Assembly: GCA_973895155.1 (NCBI GenBank)
Contig: OZ316898.1
Coordinates: forward strand, 3,658,001-3,722,000
DNA: 64,000 nucleotides
Source: Marsupella aquatica
Taxonomy: Eukaryota > Marchantiophyta
Reading direction: 5' to 3'
Every line of letters begins with the position of its first letter. Positions within the stretch are counted from its first letter, which is position 1. Below are positions 23,163-33,261 of this stretch, in pieces. The notes under the pieces are model-generated. The model had not been told where the DNA came from, ran no database searches, and worked only from the letters and a program-made list of their open reading frames with translations. The position numbers and the translations under genes were made by a program.

Positions 23163-23173
23163 AAGGGGGAGTT
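23163..23173 (+). other. Polypurine tract of element A
   Basis: AAGGGGGAG immediately precedes the 3' LTR start at 23174 and would prime plus-strand synthesis. Confidence 0.88.
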
Positions 23174-23517
23174 TGTTAGATATTGCTCTAGTCTTGTGAC
23201 TCATGTGCTAACCACGGTTAGTCTAACTCGGGTTAGGACTTAGCTAATGTTAGCAGTAGTGCTGTTGTGTATATAGCCAGGGCTGATGCCAGACCCTGGT
23301 GGAACTTAGGCTCATTGTTACGGAGCTAGTTAAGAGATAAGGAGAGCTTGTGCTGTGGATGCTTGGTATGGCCGGTCGGCCTAGAGTGCAGTAAAGCTCT
23401 TGTGTGTTCCCGTGGACGTAGCCTCATGTGGAGGTGAACCACGTATCTCTCTGTGTTGACTCTTGTGCGTTGGATGGTTCATGGGTTTGCCGTTATGAAT
23501 GTCGTCTATGCTCAACA
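23174..23517 (+). repeat. 3' LTR of copia element A
   Basis: A 344-bp LTR with the same termini as 16841-17184, followed by target duplication ACAGA at 23518-23522. Confidence 0.95.
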
Positions 23518-23522
23518 ACAGA

Positions 23523-24267
23523 AAGCTGATGATAACTTGAAGTGTGGAGCCAGCGGGGTACTCACTGGCTTACTATCCCCCATGTTGAACCTTACAATTA
23601 CCTTCCTCACATAATTGCTATGCGTCAACCATAGCTTACCAGCCTCCAAGTCCCTAGTGATCTCCATACCCAAAATTCTCTTAGCTGGCCCTAAGTCCTT
23701 CATCTTAAACTCTGCACTTAGCAGTGCCTTGAGCTTAACAATCTTAGATTTATCCTTGGCCGCAATAAGCATGTCATCCACATAAAGTACTAAAACAATG
23801 AACCCAAAGACAACATTCTTCACCGGTTTAAGATATACACAAGGGTCAAACACACTTTGGTGAAAGCCTTGTGCACGAATCCAATCATCAAACTGCTTAT
23901 TCCACTGTCTTGGTGACTGCTTCAACCCATACAAGGATCTCAGCAATCTGCAAACCAAATCTTTTTGTCTTTTCTTCACAAAACCTAGCGGCTGTCTCAT
24001 GAAGATCACCTCTTTCAAGGTGCCATAGAGGAAAGTTGTGACAACATCCATCTGATCTAGCAGCAGACCAAACATTACAACAAGCACACACAATAGCCGT
24101 ATTGTTGAGTAGTTAGCAACTGGTGAGAAGACCTCATTGTAATCCACACTTTTTTCCTGTGTGAATCCCTTGGCTATCAACCTAGCCTTGTAGACCTTTG
24201 ATCCACCTCTCGTGGATTGATCCTTTAGCTTGTATATCCACTTGCCGTCCCTAAGGCAACTTGACAA
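23523..24267 (-). pseudogene. Element B: reverse transcriptase
   Basis: This - strand frame encodes GKWIYKLKDQS, KARLIAKGFTQ, QMDVVTTFLYG, SLYGLKQSPRQW and the catalytic LYVDDMLIAAK. It is open until LTR sequence of element A interrupts it at HFKLSSAF; the codons that follow lie at 16835 and below. Confidence 0.88.
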
Positions 24268-25860
24268 GCTCCCAAGTTTTGTTGTCTTTCAATGACTGCA
24301 TCTCCATTTGCATTGCTGTAGTCCACTTCTGCTTCTCCTTTGAAGCACTTGCTCCATGAAATGAAGAAGGTTCCCCTTCTTCCAATTTCAACGCATCACC
24401 CTCATCATCAGTAACAAAATCCTCCTCTTTCAACTGAGATGAATCAACCCACTGTCCATACCTTGGTGGAGCATGTACAGTGCAACCAGATGTTCTTCTA
24501 GCCGATGACTCCGATTGATCTGCGTGTGCTGGTACAATTTGAAGCTCAGCAGCATCCACTTGCTACTCACCAACATCAACAAACTCCTCTGGTTCCTCTG
24601 GCACAAGAACCAACTCCATAATTGGAGCAACTCCTTCTCTCCGGTCATGCAACTCATGACCAATCTCCCCCTCAACGAGATCCGGGATAGGAGATTTTCC
24701 CCCTCCTTCAATAATCTGGATTCATTGTAAAAAACATCCCTACTGACAACGAGCTTATAGGCAATAGGATCCCATAGCCTGTATGCTTTCACACCACTCT
24801 GGTACCCAAGAAAAACACATTTATTGGAGGTAGGATCCAACTTGGTCCTATTCTACTTAGGTGTAAGAGCATATGCATCACTTCTAAAAACTACCAAGCC
24901 ATGATAGTCTGCTTGCTGCTTATAGCGCATCTCAAACGGCGTTTTGAAATTGATAGCACTAGAAGGAGAAAGATTTACCAAATAAGCTCCAGTATTGACA
25001 GCTTTTACCCAAAATTCTTGTGGTAAACCTGATTGACTCAACATACTCCATGACCACTCCGATAGTTTTCGATTGAGCCTCTCAACGACACTATTCTGCT
25101 GTGGAGTATAAACTGTGGTGAGATGGTGAGTTATCCCCTGTTTTGAACAATACTCTTCAAATTCCACTGAAGGGTATTCCCTGTCGTTGTCTAATCTCGG
25201 ACTCTTCAACCTTGTATCCAAACACTTGACCGTGTTTCCAGTCTGATTCTCCTTCTAGGTCTTCCACTTCTTAAAAATGGACAAGACATCAGACTTATGC
25301 ATCATGAAATAAATCCACACAAATCTTGAGTAATCGTCAATAAATGATACATAGTACAACTTTCCAAAGTGTGAGGGAGTCGGGGATGGACCCCACACGT
25401 CACTATGTATGTACTCAAGAACCGCTTTGGAACGATGAGTTCCAACACCGAAAGCATGATGATGCTGCTTTCCTAGAATGCAATACTCACAAAACTCTAA
25501 TTTACAAGACTGCAAATCAAAAATGAGTCCATTCTCCCGTAAGATAGCCAAACCCTTCTCACTCATGTGGCCTAGCCATGAATGCCATAGTTGAGTCATC
25601 TCCTCGTGAGACTTGGTTACATTGACCTCTCCACATACAGTATTGCCTTGCAACACATACAAATTCTTTTGTCTGTTCCCCTTCAAAATCACTGTCTCTC
25701 CCGACCTGACTTGAACTTCACCATCAATAACGCTCCATTGATGACCATTTGAATCCAACACACCAAGTGAAATCAAATTCTTACGCATGCCAGGTACATA
25801 CCTGACTCCGGACACTGTGCGCACAACACCATCAAACATTTGAATCTTCACAGACCATCA
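24251..25860 (-). pseudogene. Element B: integrase region, frameshifted
   Basis: On the - strand, 25851-25255 carries the pre-integrase finger (HSWLGHMSEKG, FCEYCILGKQ) and the first catalytic Asp (HSDVWGP). 25221-24853 carries RLDNDREY and NSVVERLNRKL, so the remaining catalytic acids persist. 24840-24251 covers the linker in two frames. Stops separate the pieces near 25255 and 24853. No protease motif lies between this and gag, unlike element A. Confidence 0.85.
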
Positions 25861-26859
25861 GCCCTAGCCACATTTGCCGATGAAGATTCAGCTGCCTTTC
25901 CCTTATAGTCTCGCTTGAAGTGTCCGACCTGGTTGCACTTCCAACATGTCACCTGCCTCCTCTGAGGGGATTTGCCCCAGGACTTAGATCTAGATTTAGA
26001 TCTAAAATGGATTCTACGGTCCCCAGTTGGTTGCTGCATACTCCTCCCACGGTTAACATTGAGGGCAGCACGAGATGATGAAGGCTGTGACGTGATGTGC
26101 ACCTTCTGTTGAAGATCATCACTAAGCAGATAACTTATCACGTCATTGTATGAAATGGTATCTCTATCACGATGCAACAACATCCATGATAGGGACTGGT
26201 AAGATGGAGGCAATGAACTAAGAAGCCGTAGAGCCTTCGTCTCATCATTCAAAGTCTCCCCAAGGTTTTCCAAGTCAATGACCATGTCGTTGAAAGCATC
26301 CACATGGTCCTGCAACTTTGTATCGGTTTCCTTTATCCTGAAACTCATCAATTTATAGGAAGTGTAGAGCCGGTTCGACAACTCCTTGCGGTGATACTTG
26401 CTCTGATTTTCCGCAAACAAAGATATGCAATCCTTATGTGCACCCAACTGCTTGATAATGGGAGGCATGAGATAGAGTGTAACACACCACACTCCCTGCT
26501 CTTGCATGCGATCCCATTGTTTCTCATCAACATCGTCTTCACAAGGGCTCAACAATTGGCCCATCCCTGAAGCATAGAGCACTCCCTTCACCTGCTTCTT
26601 CCATAGCAAGTAGTCAGAGCGCCCATCATACTTTGTCACTTCATACTTGGGTCCCCCAAGCTTGAACGTCCCCATCTTCTTCTTTTGCACTACCGTGAGC
26701 TCCGGTAGTAGAACAACTTCCTCCACTACACGTCGCACTGGTGATGGTACCGGTACGTGCTCTTCCTCCAGCCTGCTCCTCTCTCTCCACCTCAAACCTC
26801 CACGGTGATCCTCGTGCTTCAAGTTCCACGTGTTCAAAAATCTCCTCCGAATCACTCAT
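25848..26859 (-). pseudogene. Element B: gag, frameshifted
   Basis: ATG 26859 gives MSDSEE, as in element A gag, then a one-base shift occurs within the first tens of codons; the rest of gag is open from the neighbouring frame to 25848. The capsid block (YDGRSDYLLWKKQVKGVL) is conserved. The zinc knuckle reads CWKCNQVGHFKRDY, with Tyr replacing the last Cys, which should abolish zinc binding. Confidence 0.87.
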
Positions 26860-28207
26860 ATGAGAAAATCACGAAAAATGTTGTTTTTCCCAACTTCTCA
26901 AAAAACTCAAAACTAAACACCGCCGCGTAGCCCACGAAGCTAGGAGCCCAACACTGAAAATCAAAAACAAAATTGAACTCCGACGTAAAACTTATTCACT
27001 TTTTGGTCGGGATGGGTAAAACTTGGAATTCTCCCCCGTTTTGACCACCTCGGGGAATAACCAAAATATGAACTAGTACTCGATGTCGGAAATGCAATTC
27101 AATTTGCGCACCGCATTGCCAACTTTGATGGCTAGCAATTTGCCGAAGACGAACAAAAAAAGTTACCTTTCGGCGGATTGAATCTTCGATGGACGGACAA
27201 AAAATAGCTCTCTGGTTTTTTGGAATATTCTACGACCCTTGTACAGGCCCGGTGGGGATTTTGGAAGAACAATCGAGGGGCTAACACGTGTCCTCGAACC
27301 CTCAAAACCCCCTATCACCCTTCGTCATCGAAATCCGGTCGCGCGTGCAGAAAATACACGTTGTAGAATGTACCCCTCGACACCAAACGCAAGATATCTC
27401 ACTCAGGTTTGGACGAAATCAAGATCTGATTTCAGATTTGGAAACTAGACTTCGAGGCGGTGAAGATCGATATAAGAAACACTCAAAACGAGGAAAGAAT
27501 GAGGGAGAAAAAAATTGGTAAACATGACAGATTTCTCTCAATTGCCATGGCCATTTTGGATCAGTTTTTTATGGTACCTTGTCAACAACGAATGTTAATG
27601 AATTTGCACTTGGTACCGTCACCAAGTCCAACAAGGCAATTGATGTTGCTTAGCCTTCCTCTCCGCATCAAGAGCCAATCCGGGACTCAAAATAATCGTC
27701 TTGCCGCAATCTCTTCGTTGAGCAAAAACACTTGACGGTTCTCCCTCCGAGTCGATTATAATGAGAAGAAACCCTACTCAGGCAAAAGAAGACTCCATAG
27801 CCGGTCAGAAAATCAGAACGCTTCTTTGCTCGTTGTGACGCACTCGTTACACACTCGACAACAAACCAGCTACCAAAATGATCAACTAGTCCCGATCTAC
27901 AAGCTGAGCTATAGTATGTGACGTCTCCTTCGCCGTAGAGCTCACACCTTCAAGAAAGAAAACTCTGGTCCCTTCTCCGAAAAACCGTCAAACACGAATG
28001 TTGCAAACTTTCTTCACAAATTCCAAAACGACAAAAACTTAGATTTCTTCGCACCACGATCTTTGTTCAACGATTTCTTCGCACCGTTAGAAAGCCCTTG
28101 CCCCGATCTATCTGCTGAGCCCATAAACTCTGCGATGGAACTCTTGGAAATCCACCGACACTCAACACTGGAAAAAACCGTCACGAACAATGTCTCCTCC
28201 CAGGCAT
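26860..28207 (-). other. Element B untranslated leader
   Basis: About 1.35 kb between the primer binding site and gag, with no supported coding. It is related in parts to the leader of element A, for example around 26980-27240 versus 18380-18600. Confidence 0.65.
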
Positions 28208-28219
28208 GCTCTGATACCA
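28208..28219 (-). other. Primer binding site of element B (initiator-Met tRNA)
   Basis: The - strand reads TGGTATCAGAGC two bases after the LTR end at 28222. Confidence 0.9.
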
Positions 28220-28221
28220 AT

Positions 28222-28594
28222 TGTTGAGCATAGACAATAATCGTAACGACAAGCCCATGAACCATCCAACGCACAAGAGTCGACATAGAGAGATACGTGG
28301 TTCACTTCCACATGAGGCTACGTCCACGGGAACACACAAGAGCTTTACTGCATTCTAGGCTGATCGGCCATACCAAGCATCCACAGCGCAAGCTCTCTCT
28401 ATCTCTTAGCTAGCTCCATAACAATGAGCTTGAGTTCCCACTCTCCAAGCAAACACCGCTTGGCTATAGAGTGTGCACAATATGACTAACCTAACCAAGT
28501 CTACGACTCAGGTTAGCCTTAACTACGGTACAGTCGTAACTCTAGACCTAAGAGTAAATCCTATCAAAGTTAGACCTAAGAGTAAATCCTATCA
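28222..28594 (-). repeat. 5' LTR of copia element B, with 28-bp terminal tandem duplication
   Basis: It matches 15581-15925 but is 373 bp long. The last 28 bp on the + strand (AGACCTAAGAGTAAATCC plus flank) occur twice in tandem at 28540-28594. Target duplication AAGTG follows at 28595-28599. Confidence 0.9.
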
Positions 28595-28599
28595 AAGTG

Positions 28600-29560
28600 A
28601 ACGTACTTCCATAGGTGAAGTAAGTGGATGTGCTTTATCCATATTAAATTATTAAGGATCTTAGTAGTATAAGTACTTTGATGTAGAAGTATGCCATCAG
28701 GTAAGTGTTCAAATTGTAGGCCCAAACAATAATGAATTTGGCCTAACTCTTTCATTTCAAACACACATTTTAGTATCTCAATAGTGTGTTGTAATAAGTT
28801 TACATGTCCGAATAGGTTAATATCATCCACATAGATGGCAATTATCATAAATTATTTATCATGTTTTTTAATAAATAAATAGGGAGCAATGTCTTCATTA
28901 GTAAAATTCATATTCAGTCATCTCTAAACCTCTGATACCACATTCTTCCACTTTGCGTTAGTTCGTATAAAGATCTCATAATCTAGACAACATATCCATT
29001 CTTGGCCAAAGACATGGATTTATTTATTGGAGGGACAATAAGTCCACTCTTAGGAAGGATAATAGGTTCACTTCATAATACCCCAAGAACTATAGGTCCA
29101 TGCCCCATTTTCCCTTCCTTGGGTCGTTTAGTGGTAAAGGGTTGAGATGTAGATGTGGTTGGGTTTTCTTTTGTTTTATGCTCCCTCTGAATATGATATG
29201 TTTGTCTCTTTATTAATTCTGGTGGTGTTTTCATGTATATAGTAGTATCCAACAATCCGTATAAATATGCATTAATCTACTACATCCATTTGATGCATCA
29301 TTAACCTAGATGTCCTAGGGAAAAGTCAACTAAGTATCTATAGGTTATAGCATCCATAACTGGTGCATATGTTAAATCAAAATCACTCCTAGGTATCTGT
29401 GTATATCCTTTCGCAACAAGACATGCTTTATATTTCGTAACTTGGCCTTGAGTGTTTCCCTTTTTCACAAAAGTCCACTTATAATCAGTTAAGTGGGTGT
29501 TTAATGGTACGGGGACAATAGGTCCAAACACTTGGCCTTTTCCCATTTTGGGCACTCTTG
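28600..29560 (-). pseudogene. Element C: reverse transcriptase, degenerate
   Basis: 29555-29301 encodes the RT start (FGPIVPVPL, YKWTFVKKGN, YKACLVAKGYTQ, YAPVMDAITYRYL). 28848-28600 encodes the catalytic IYVDDINLFG and the downstream CVFEMKELGQIHYCLGLQF. Stops and frameshifts lie between them. The RT is cut by element B at 28594. Confidence 0.82.
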
Positions 29561-30036
29561 TGCTTTGGTAATAGTTTTAGGGTCAGGTTTTATGTTTGTT
29601 ATATTCTGGGAAATGTAAAAAACAAAGGTATCATCCATGGGAATATTGTTTCTATTCCATATATAGTCCTAGTATTCATATATTGAATTGATATTTCTTC
29701 ATTTTCTGGGATTTCCATGTGAATTAGCATAGATATCATCTTAGGTATTACAGGTGATGGTGTTGTGGTAGTTCATTTTTGGCCTTGGGTTGGGCATCTT
29801 TAGATCCCAAAGGTCGTTCACGATTTGCTCTTGGTGGTTGCTCAGTGGCTAGTTGTGTCAATGTTTGCAAACGTGCAGGGGCATTTGCAGTAGGAATGTG
29901 TGATCGTGTCACCTGCGCAATATCGGTAAATGTATTTGGCATTTGCTCCATGGTTGTTGCCAATTGCATTATCCTACAAACTTCTTCTTCATATTGACGT
30001 GTCCATGAATTTCCAAAAAATGGATTGTGTTTTCCA

Positions 30037-30888
30037 TCACAACTCTAAGTTATGAGGTTGTTCAAATTGTGGCTTCCCTTCAAATAATCTAGGGAAAATA
30101 TCCTCATAGAAATAACAGTCAGCAAAACTTGCTTGGAAAACATCAGCAGTGGATGGTTCTATGTATCTGATTATGGACGGTGACTCAAAACCAATATAAA
30201 TACCTTTTTGTCTTTGAGGTCTTATTTTTGTATGTTTAGGTCCCATTATAGGGACTAGTACTTGACAACTAAATGTCCTGACATGAGATAAGTAAGGATC
30301 TACACCAAAAGCTAAGTGTTGTGGAGTTAGGTCATTGTGCACTAATGGACGATATTTAAGTAAAGATGCCGCATGTAAAATGACATGACCCCAAGCAATT
30401 GTAGGTAACTATGTCTGGATGAGCATGGGTCTTGCTATCATTTGGATTCTCTTAATAATAGATTCAACAATACCATTTTGAAATGTGACATGAGGTACAG
30501 GGTATTGGGTATCTATTCTTGTAGCCATGCAAAAATCTTCAATGTTTTGAAGTGAATTCGTCTGCGTTATAATCGTCTTGATATTGTTTTGAGGGAATTG
30601 GGCTTTTAGTTTTAAAATGTATGCTAAAAGTCTAGGAAAGACCATGTTTCGTGTGGAAAATAATAAAACTTGCAACCATTTTGAAGATGCATCAATTATG
30701 ACTAAGATAGGACCACATACATTCACATGAATGTGTTCTAAAAATCTAGGTATTTCATGGATAGTCTTAGAAACAAAAGGTCTAAGTATTAATTTTACTT
30801 GAAAACATGCCATGCATTTTTGATTTAAATGTGTTGGGTGTGCTTTCATTGGTATGTCGCGGGTTACTTTCTTCATTTTCTGAAACAT
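30037..30888 (-). pseudogene. Element C: integrase, catalytic residues lost
   Basis: 30888-30409 covers the integrase core. The conserved DVCGP position reads NVCGPI, and the LDNAGEF position reads QTNSLQN, so both catalytic Asp are gone; the Glu in NGIVESIIKR remains. 30342-30037 is the post-core region (HLAFGVDPYLSHVRTF, KGIYIGFESPSIIRYIEP). The two parts are in different frames. Confidence 0.85.
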
Positions 30889-30969
30889 GCTTATACCAGG
30901 ATGTCATAACCTAGTATTGCAAAGGTCATATAGTGACATATCATGTGTGGTAGAATGAAAATCATTCAA

Positions 30970-31377
30970 CTAGGTAACATAGAAACCCAACGGATAAACG
31001 AAAAGAGTTTTCTTTATTTGCATGCCCTCAGAACTATTTTGTAAAATATGAATAATTTCTTGATTCTTATTAGTAATGGTATGAATATGATATCCATTTT
31101 CTCTAATGTCCTTGAAACTAATTAACTTCCTCGTGGCGTTAGGCGCATAGATAGCGGACTTAATGTGAATAGTGGTGCCTTGGGGTAAAATGATGGTGAC
31201 AGGTCCATGGCCTTCTTCTATCTGATTACTCTCCATGATAGTGGTCATATTCATGTGGGATAGAGTAATATGGGTGAAATAATCTTTACACTTAATTATA
31301 GTGTGGGACGTGCCACTATCTACTATACATGTTCTAATATCATCCAAGGGTAAAGAGTCCTGTCTTTGTGCAATCAT
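30970..31377 (-). pseudogene. Element C: protease and pre-integrase region
   Basis: The - strand frame has the aspartic protease active site CIVDSGTSHTI and a flap-like NATRKLISFKDIRENGYHI segment. It ends at a stop at 30970 before integrase. The family is copia retropepsin; here it is isolated from its polyprotein. Confidence 0.85.
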
Positions 31378-31499
31378 GTGGGTCTCAAATATGGCCTCAT
31401 CGTGAGTGTAGTTTTCTAGATGTGTATCATGCTCTAGGAATGTGCCATGTGTCTCTTGAGTGTTACTAGTCTTATCCTACTGATAGAGGGCCATTAAAT

Positions 31500-32427
31500 G
31501 AGCAGGTATATGGCATAATTTCTGTGGATGTCCCTTGGTGCCGCATCAAAAACATTCCACGGGCTTGTTTGCATTCTGTTGTGAAGAGTTGTCCCGTTGG
31601 GTTGGCATTCCCGGTCTTCCCGTTCCTTTGCGGGTGTATGTGAAGCTTGTTCTTCCACCTCCGCGACTTCCTATGCTTCCGCGGCCTCTATCTCTCCCCC
31701 TAAAGTAGGAAAATCTTCCACCTCCAAATGGTCTGCCTTCTCTTAAGGATGGTCTTCTTTGGCTGCTGCGGTTGAAACCGCCTCGTGGTCCATCTCTGCT
31801 ACTAGGAGGCATGCCATTGTGCATCTCGGTGGGTGGAGGTGATGGTAGGGTTCCGGGGGGTCGCAACTTTGAGTTCTTGAATAACAACTCCTGATGCCTT
31901 TCGACGAGTAACATGTGGGCTATCAGTTTAGAGTACTTAGTGAACTTCATATTCTTATACTGTGATGATAGTATCATGTTATTGGAGTGAAATGTAAAAA
32001 ATATCTTCTCTATTTGCTCTTCATCGTTCACCGGTTCGTTGCACAATGTCAACTGTGAGGTGATCCTCAAAAGTTCACTATTGTAATTTGCTATAGAGGT
32101 GTGGTATTGAACTCTGAGGTTAACCCAGTCATGTCAGGTGCTGGGGAGGTGGACAATCTTAGTGCGGACCAACCTATCCTTTAACTGTTTCCAAAGGCGT
32201 TTAGGATTTTCCTCGTTCATGTATTGGATTTTCAGGGGTTCCACTAGATGGTGTCGTATAAATACTAAAGCTTTCGCTTTATACTGTAGTGTGATTCCTT
32301 GATCAGTGGTAATCATATCATGAATGTCTTTGGGTACTTAATTAACTTTTACATCCATGGATCATGATAAGAAGGTCTCCCCCTCAATAGTTAATGGAAT
32401 TTTTTTTAGCTTTTCTATGATTGCCAT
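31500..32427 (-). pseudogene. Element C: gag
   Basis: An apparent start on the - strand at about 32427 (MAIIEKLKKIPLTIEGETF) is followed by stops, then 32316-32134 (IHDMITTDQGITLQYKAKAL and EENPKRLWKQLKDRL) and 32070-31546 (LIAHMLLVERHQELLF, then Arg/Gly-rich RGRDRGRGSIGSRGGGR). A CCHC knuckle follows, with a stop codon inside it (CF, stop, CGTKGHPQKLC). The layout is that of UBN2-type copia gag. Confidence 0.82.
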
Positions 32428-32430
32428 AAT

Positions 32431-33261
32431 GTTAGGGATAAGGGTTAATTTAGGGTTTAAGGTTCATGTCATTTTGAAGGTAAATAAATGATGATGCAGT
32501 TTGATGATGATTGTCATTTTTGTGCAAGATGATGTAGTTTGATGATGATTGTCAATTTTGTAAGCTTTTGGAAATGAAATATGTGATGTTATTGTCTTTT
32601 TCAGATTTGGTTTTTAGTGTTCCCTTATTAAGATAAAGTTACTTTTGTTAACCCTAAATAGGATTAGGTTTATGGAATTTTTCAAAAGCTTTGTTTTCAA
32701 GTTTTCTTTCTTTGTGGATAGGTTTAGGAAAATCAAGTTCCCTAGTTAAGTGCATATTTTTCTTTGTATCCAGAAATTCCTTTGACAAATTTTACACTTA
32801 AAAGAGGGTTTGCACTTAGCAGTGTAATTTCAAGGTTTTCTCAACATTTTAACATTTTTGTCGCGAGGTTGGTTCGTCGGCACGCGTTCTCGTTCCCCCC
32901 TTCGGGCTTGCCTTTTCTCGATTGATTTCTTCTTTCATTATGGCAAGCTCAGTTATGATCCTGAGGGCGAGCACCATTTGGGGCTCTCCATTCAATCTTT
33001 CTTCCAACACCTTCGTTGTTGCTACACCTTGCTGTTGCTGCTTCTCTCGTTATGTATTCTAGTTCGTGTGTTGTCAATTCGGTTTAAGCATTGTCTAATG
33101 TCAGCCCAGAGATCTTAGCTTTACAATCACTCTCTCTCTCAGTGCATTCTCTTCTTCAAAGTCTGCAAAATCTTCTGCCGTTCTTCAGCTCTCTCTATAT
33201 AGTGAGACGTCTCATTTCTCCCTTCCTGAGTTCCTCTTTCGGCATTTCATGTTAGTGGCGA
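32431..33261. other. Unresolved insert between element C gag and duplication copy 1
   Basis: This stretch has no counterpart in copy 2. It should hold the 5' LTR of C but does not resemble 14583-14707. It contains a near-duplicate of a GATGATGATTGTCA block (32500-32560), a TATA-like CTCTATATAG near 33195, and TTAGTGGCGACTGC near 33252. It could be a diverged LTR of another element. No gene is supported. Confidence 0.35.

Larger units (their letters stand above)
16841..23517 (+). mobile_element. Copia element A (innermost, youngest)
   Basis: A 6677-bp Ty1/copia element on the + strand has two 344-bp LTRs, a tRNA-iMet primer binding site, a long leader, gag with a zinc knuckle, and protease, integrase, RT and RNase H in the copia order, then a polypurine tract. 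The perfect target duplication ACAGA occurs at 16836-16840 and 23518-23522. It lies in opposite orientation inside element B. Gag is open, but pol is broken by a frameshift after gag and nonsense codons at 20247-20249 and 21864-21866, so it is not autonomous. Confidence 0.96.
15581..28594 (-). mobile_element. Copia element B (middle level), interrupted by A
   Basis: A complete but inactivated Ty1/copia element on the - strand has both LTRs, an initiator-Met primer binding site, gag, integrase, RT and RNase H, and 5-bp target duplications AAGTG. It sits inside the RT of element C and is itself split at RT/RNase H by element A (16841-23517). A and B are related: their LTR ends share GTCGTCTATGCTCAACA and their proteins align along their length. 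The protease segment is missing and frameshifts occur in gag and pol. Confidence 0.92.
14583..32430 (-). mobile_element. Copia element C (outermost, oldest), interrupted by B and A
   Basis: A degenerate Ty1/copia element on the - strand lies in two blocks, 14583-15580 and 28595 to about 32430, separated by element B. Domain order on the - strand is gag, protease, integrase, RT, RNase H, as expected for copia. Stops and frameshifts occur in every domain. It entered duplication copy 1 after its A-rich stretch near 14560; the matching stretch of copy 2 near 48120 is uninterrupted. The right-hand limit and 5' LTR are unresolved; DNA up to about 33255 has no counterpart in copy 2. Confidence 0.8.

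Noticed and set aside
28927-28942. CTCTGATACCA word resembling a primer binding site inside element C
   Set aside because: No LTR adjoins it. On the - strand it falls in the RT coding region, upstream of the YVDD box, where copia RT has an MWYxRF-type sequence, so it is coding.
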